Shown: positions 63,574 to 64,000 of the stretch, in pieces
Position numbering within the stretch: the first letter of the stretch is position 1
Layout of the letters: each line of letters opens with the position of its first letter
Assembly (NCBI RefSeq): GCF_013410665.1
Contig: NZ_JACCFM010000001.1
Span: forward strand, 3,534,001 to 3,598,000
DNA: 64,000 nucleotides
Source of the DNA: Leifsonia psychrotolerans
Lineage (GTDB): Bacteria; Actinomycetota; Actinomycetes; Actinomycetales; Microbacteriaceae
Direction of reading: 5' to 3'
Made by a program: the position numbers and the translations under genes
The notes under the pieces: model-generated
What the model was told of the DNA's origin: nothing
Databases searched by the model: none
Seen by the model: only the letters and a program-made list of their open reading frames with translations

Positions 63574-63632
63574 ACCGCCCGCTTTTGTGTGTACCCCATT
63601 TAGGAGTGCGCGCAACAGCGGGCGGTTTGTTG
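63574..63632. terminator. terminator-like inverted repeat after carD
   Basis: ACCGCCCGC (63574-63582) and GCGGGCGGT (63618-63626) are exact reverse complements with a 35-nt loop, followed by TTGTTG; a weak T tract. Confidence 0.45.
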
Positions 63633-63754
63633 TCCCCCATTGGGGGAAGAGTCGCGTCAGGGTTTGGGATCAGGGGTTATGCGCCGATAAACTGACCAGC
63701 ATTGATTCGCCGCCAGGGGAGCTGCGAACGAGTGATCGTCAACGAGGGGAAACA

Positions 63755-64000
63755 GTGGCGAGTCGACTGCCTTCCGCGCCTCCCGTGCTCGCCGGTTACA
63801 CGTTCATCCGCCCGCTGGGGACCGGCGGATTCGCCGACGTCTTTCTGTTTGAGCAGAACATGCCCAAGCGATCGGTTGCGGTGAAGGTGTTACTGCAAGA
63901 CATCGTCGACAATGACGTTCTGCGCATGTTCAATGCCGAAGCGGATGTCATGGCTCGGCTCAGTTCGCACCCCTCGATTTTGACGGTGTACGACGCCAGC
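63755..64000 (+). CDS. Ser/Thr protein kinase (N-terminal part, cut by window end)
   Basis: 82 codons from GTG at 63755 (GAGGGGAAACA upstream). PLGTGGFADVFLFEQNMPKRSVAVKVL contains the glycine-rich loop (GTGGFADV) and the ATP-anchoring lysine (VAVKVL); FNAEADVMARLSSHPSILTVYDAS includes the alpha-C glutamate. The rest of the kinase lies outside the window. The substrate and any membrane anchor cannot be seen. Confidence 0.88.
   Translation, partial: MASRLPSAPPVLAGYTFIRPLGTGGFADVFLFEQNMPKRSVAVKVLLQDIVDNDVLRMFNAEADVMARLSSHPSILTVYDAS

Overview
High-GC actinobacterial chromosome, most likely a member of the Microbacteriaceae. This rests on GC-rich codon third positions, rpoB and rpoC starting with TTG behind strong ribosome binding sites, CarD, a HelR-type RNA polymerase recycling ATPase, DUF5997 next to a LysR-type effector domain, and families of short dispersed repeats built on GGTCGAGCGTGTCGAGACC. 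Species was not determined. Several promoters are SigA-like, and one regulator (tetR, 62313) looks leaderless.

Mobile region (1602-10307). Upstream lie the 5' part of radA (minus strand, cut by the window edge), a secreted or membrane-anchored SGNH hydrolase and tRNA-Ser(CGA). The 3' end of that tRNA is the left end of an integrated element of about 8.7 kb, bounded by a perfect 41-bp direct repeat (1602-1642 and 10267-10307). The element has a tyrosine integrase with paired arm-type sites at both ends, a divergent HTH gene, an excisionase-like gene, small unknown genes, a winged-helix replication-like gene holding five palindromes, a scaffold-like gene and an HK97-fold major capsid gene. No terminase, portal, protease or tail gene was seen. 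Next to the right end is one low-GC cargo gene with a HEPN RNase-type R-x4-H motif. The layout resembles small actinobacterial prophage-like elements such as phiRv1/phiRv2 or capsid-encoding phage satellites. This is the most interesting part of the window.

Housekeeping and metabolism (10.3-45.9 kb). In order: a GreA/GreB-family protein, an LAxTG surface protein, an acyl-CoA-synthetase-like ligase and a polytopic GT-C-like membrane protein; an SDR; an Lrp regulator divergent from ornithine cyclodeaminase plus CtlX (arginine/citrulline/ornithine use); three methionine-salvage genes (mtnD, mtnB, mtnC) next to an SsuABC/TauABC-type importer; a GntR regulator divergent from an AgaS-like sugar isomerase; an Lrp regulator divergent from alanine dehydrogenase; a C11-peptidase relative without its active-site Cys; a DrrAB-type exporter; a LysR effector-domain protein divergent from DUF5997; esterase, Nudix-like, nucleoside hydrolase, GNAT, DEAD-box helicase, DUF427, glycosyltransferase and HelR genes.

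Right part (45.9-64 kb). A dense repeat array is followed by DUF1684, SRPBCC, EVE, coiled-coil, ComB-like, CGNR-type, SprT-like, sugar dehydrogenase, TPR and spermidine-synthase-like genes. Then come rpoB-rpoC with a clear promoter and terminator, an autoregulated tetR, carD, and the start of a Ser/Thr protein kinase cut by the window end. REP-like repeat clusters lie at 19.1, 24.6, 45.9 and 54.2 kb, three of them between convergent genes.
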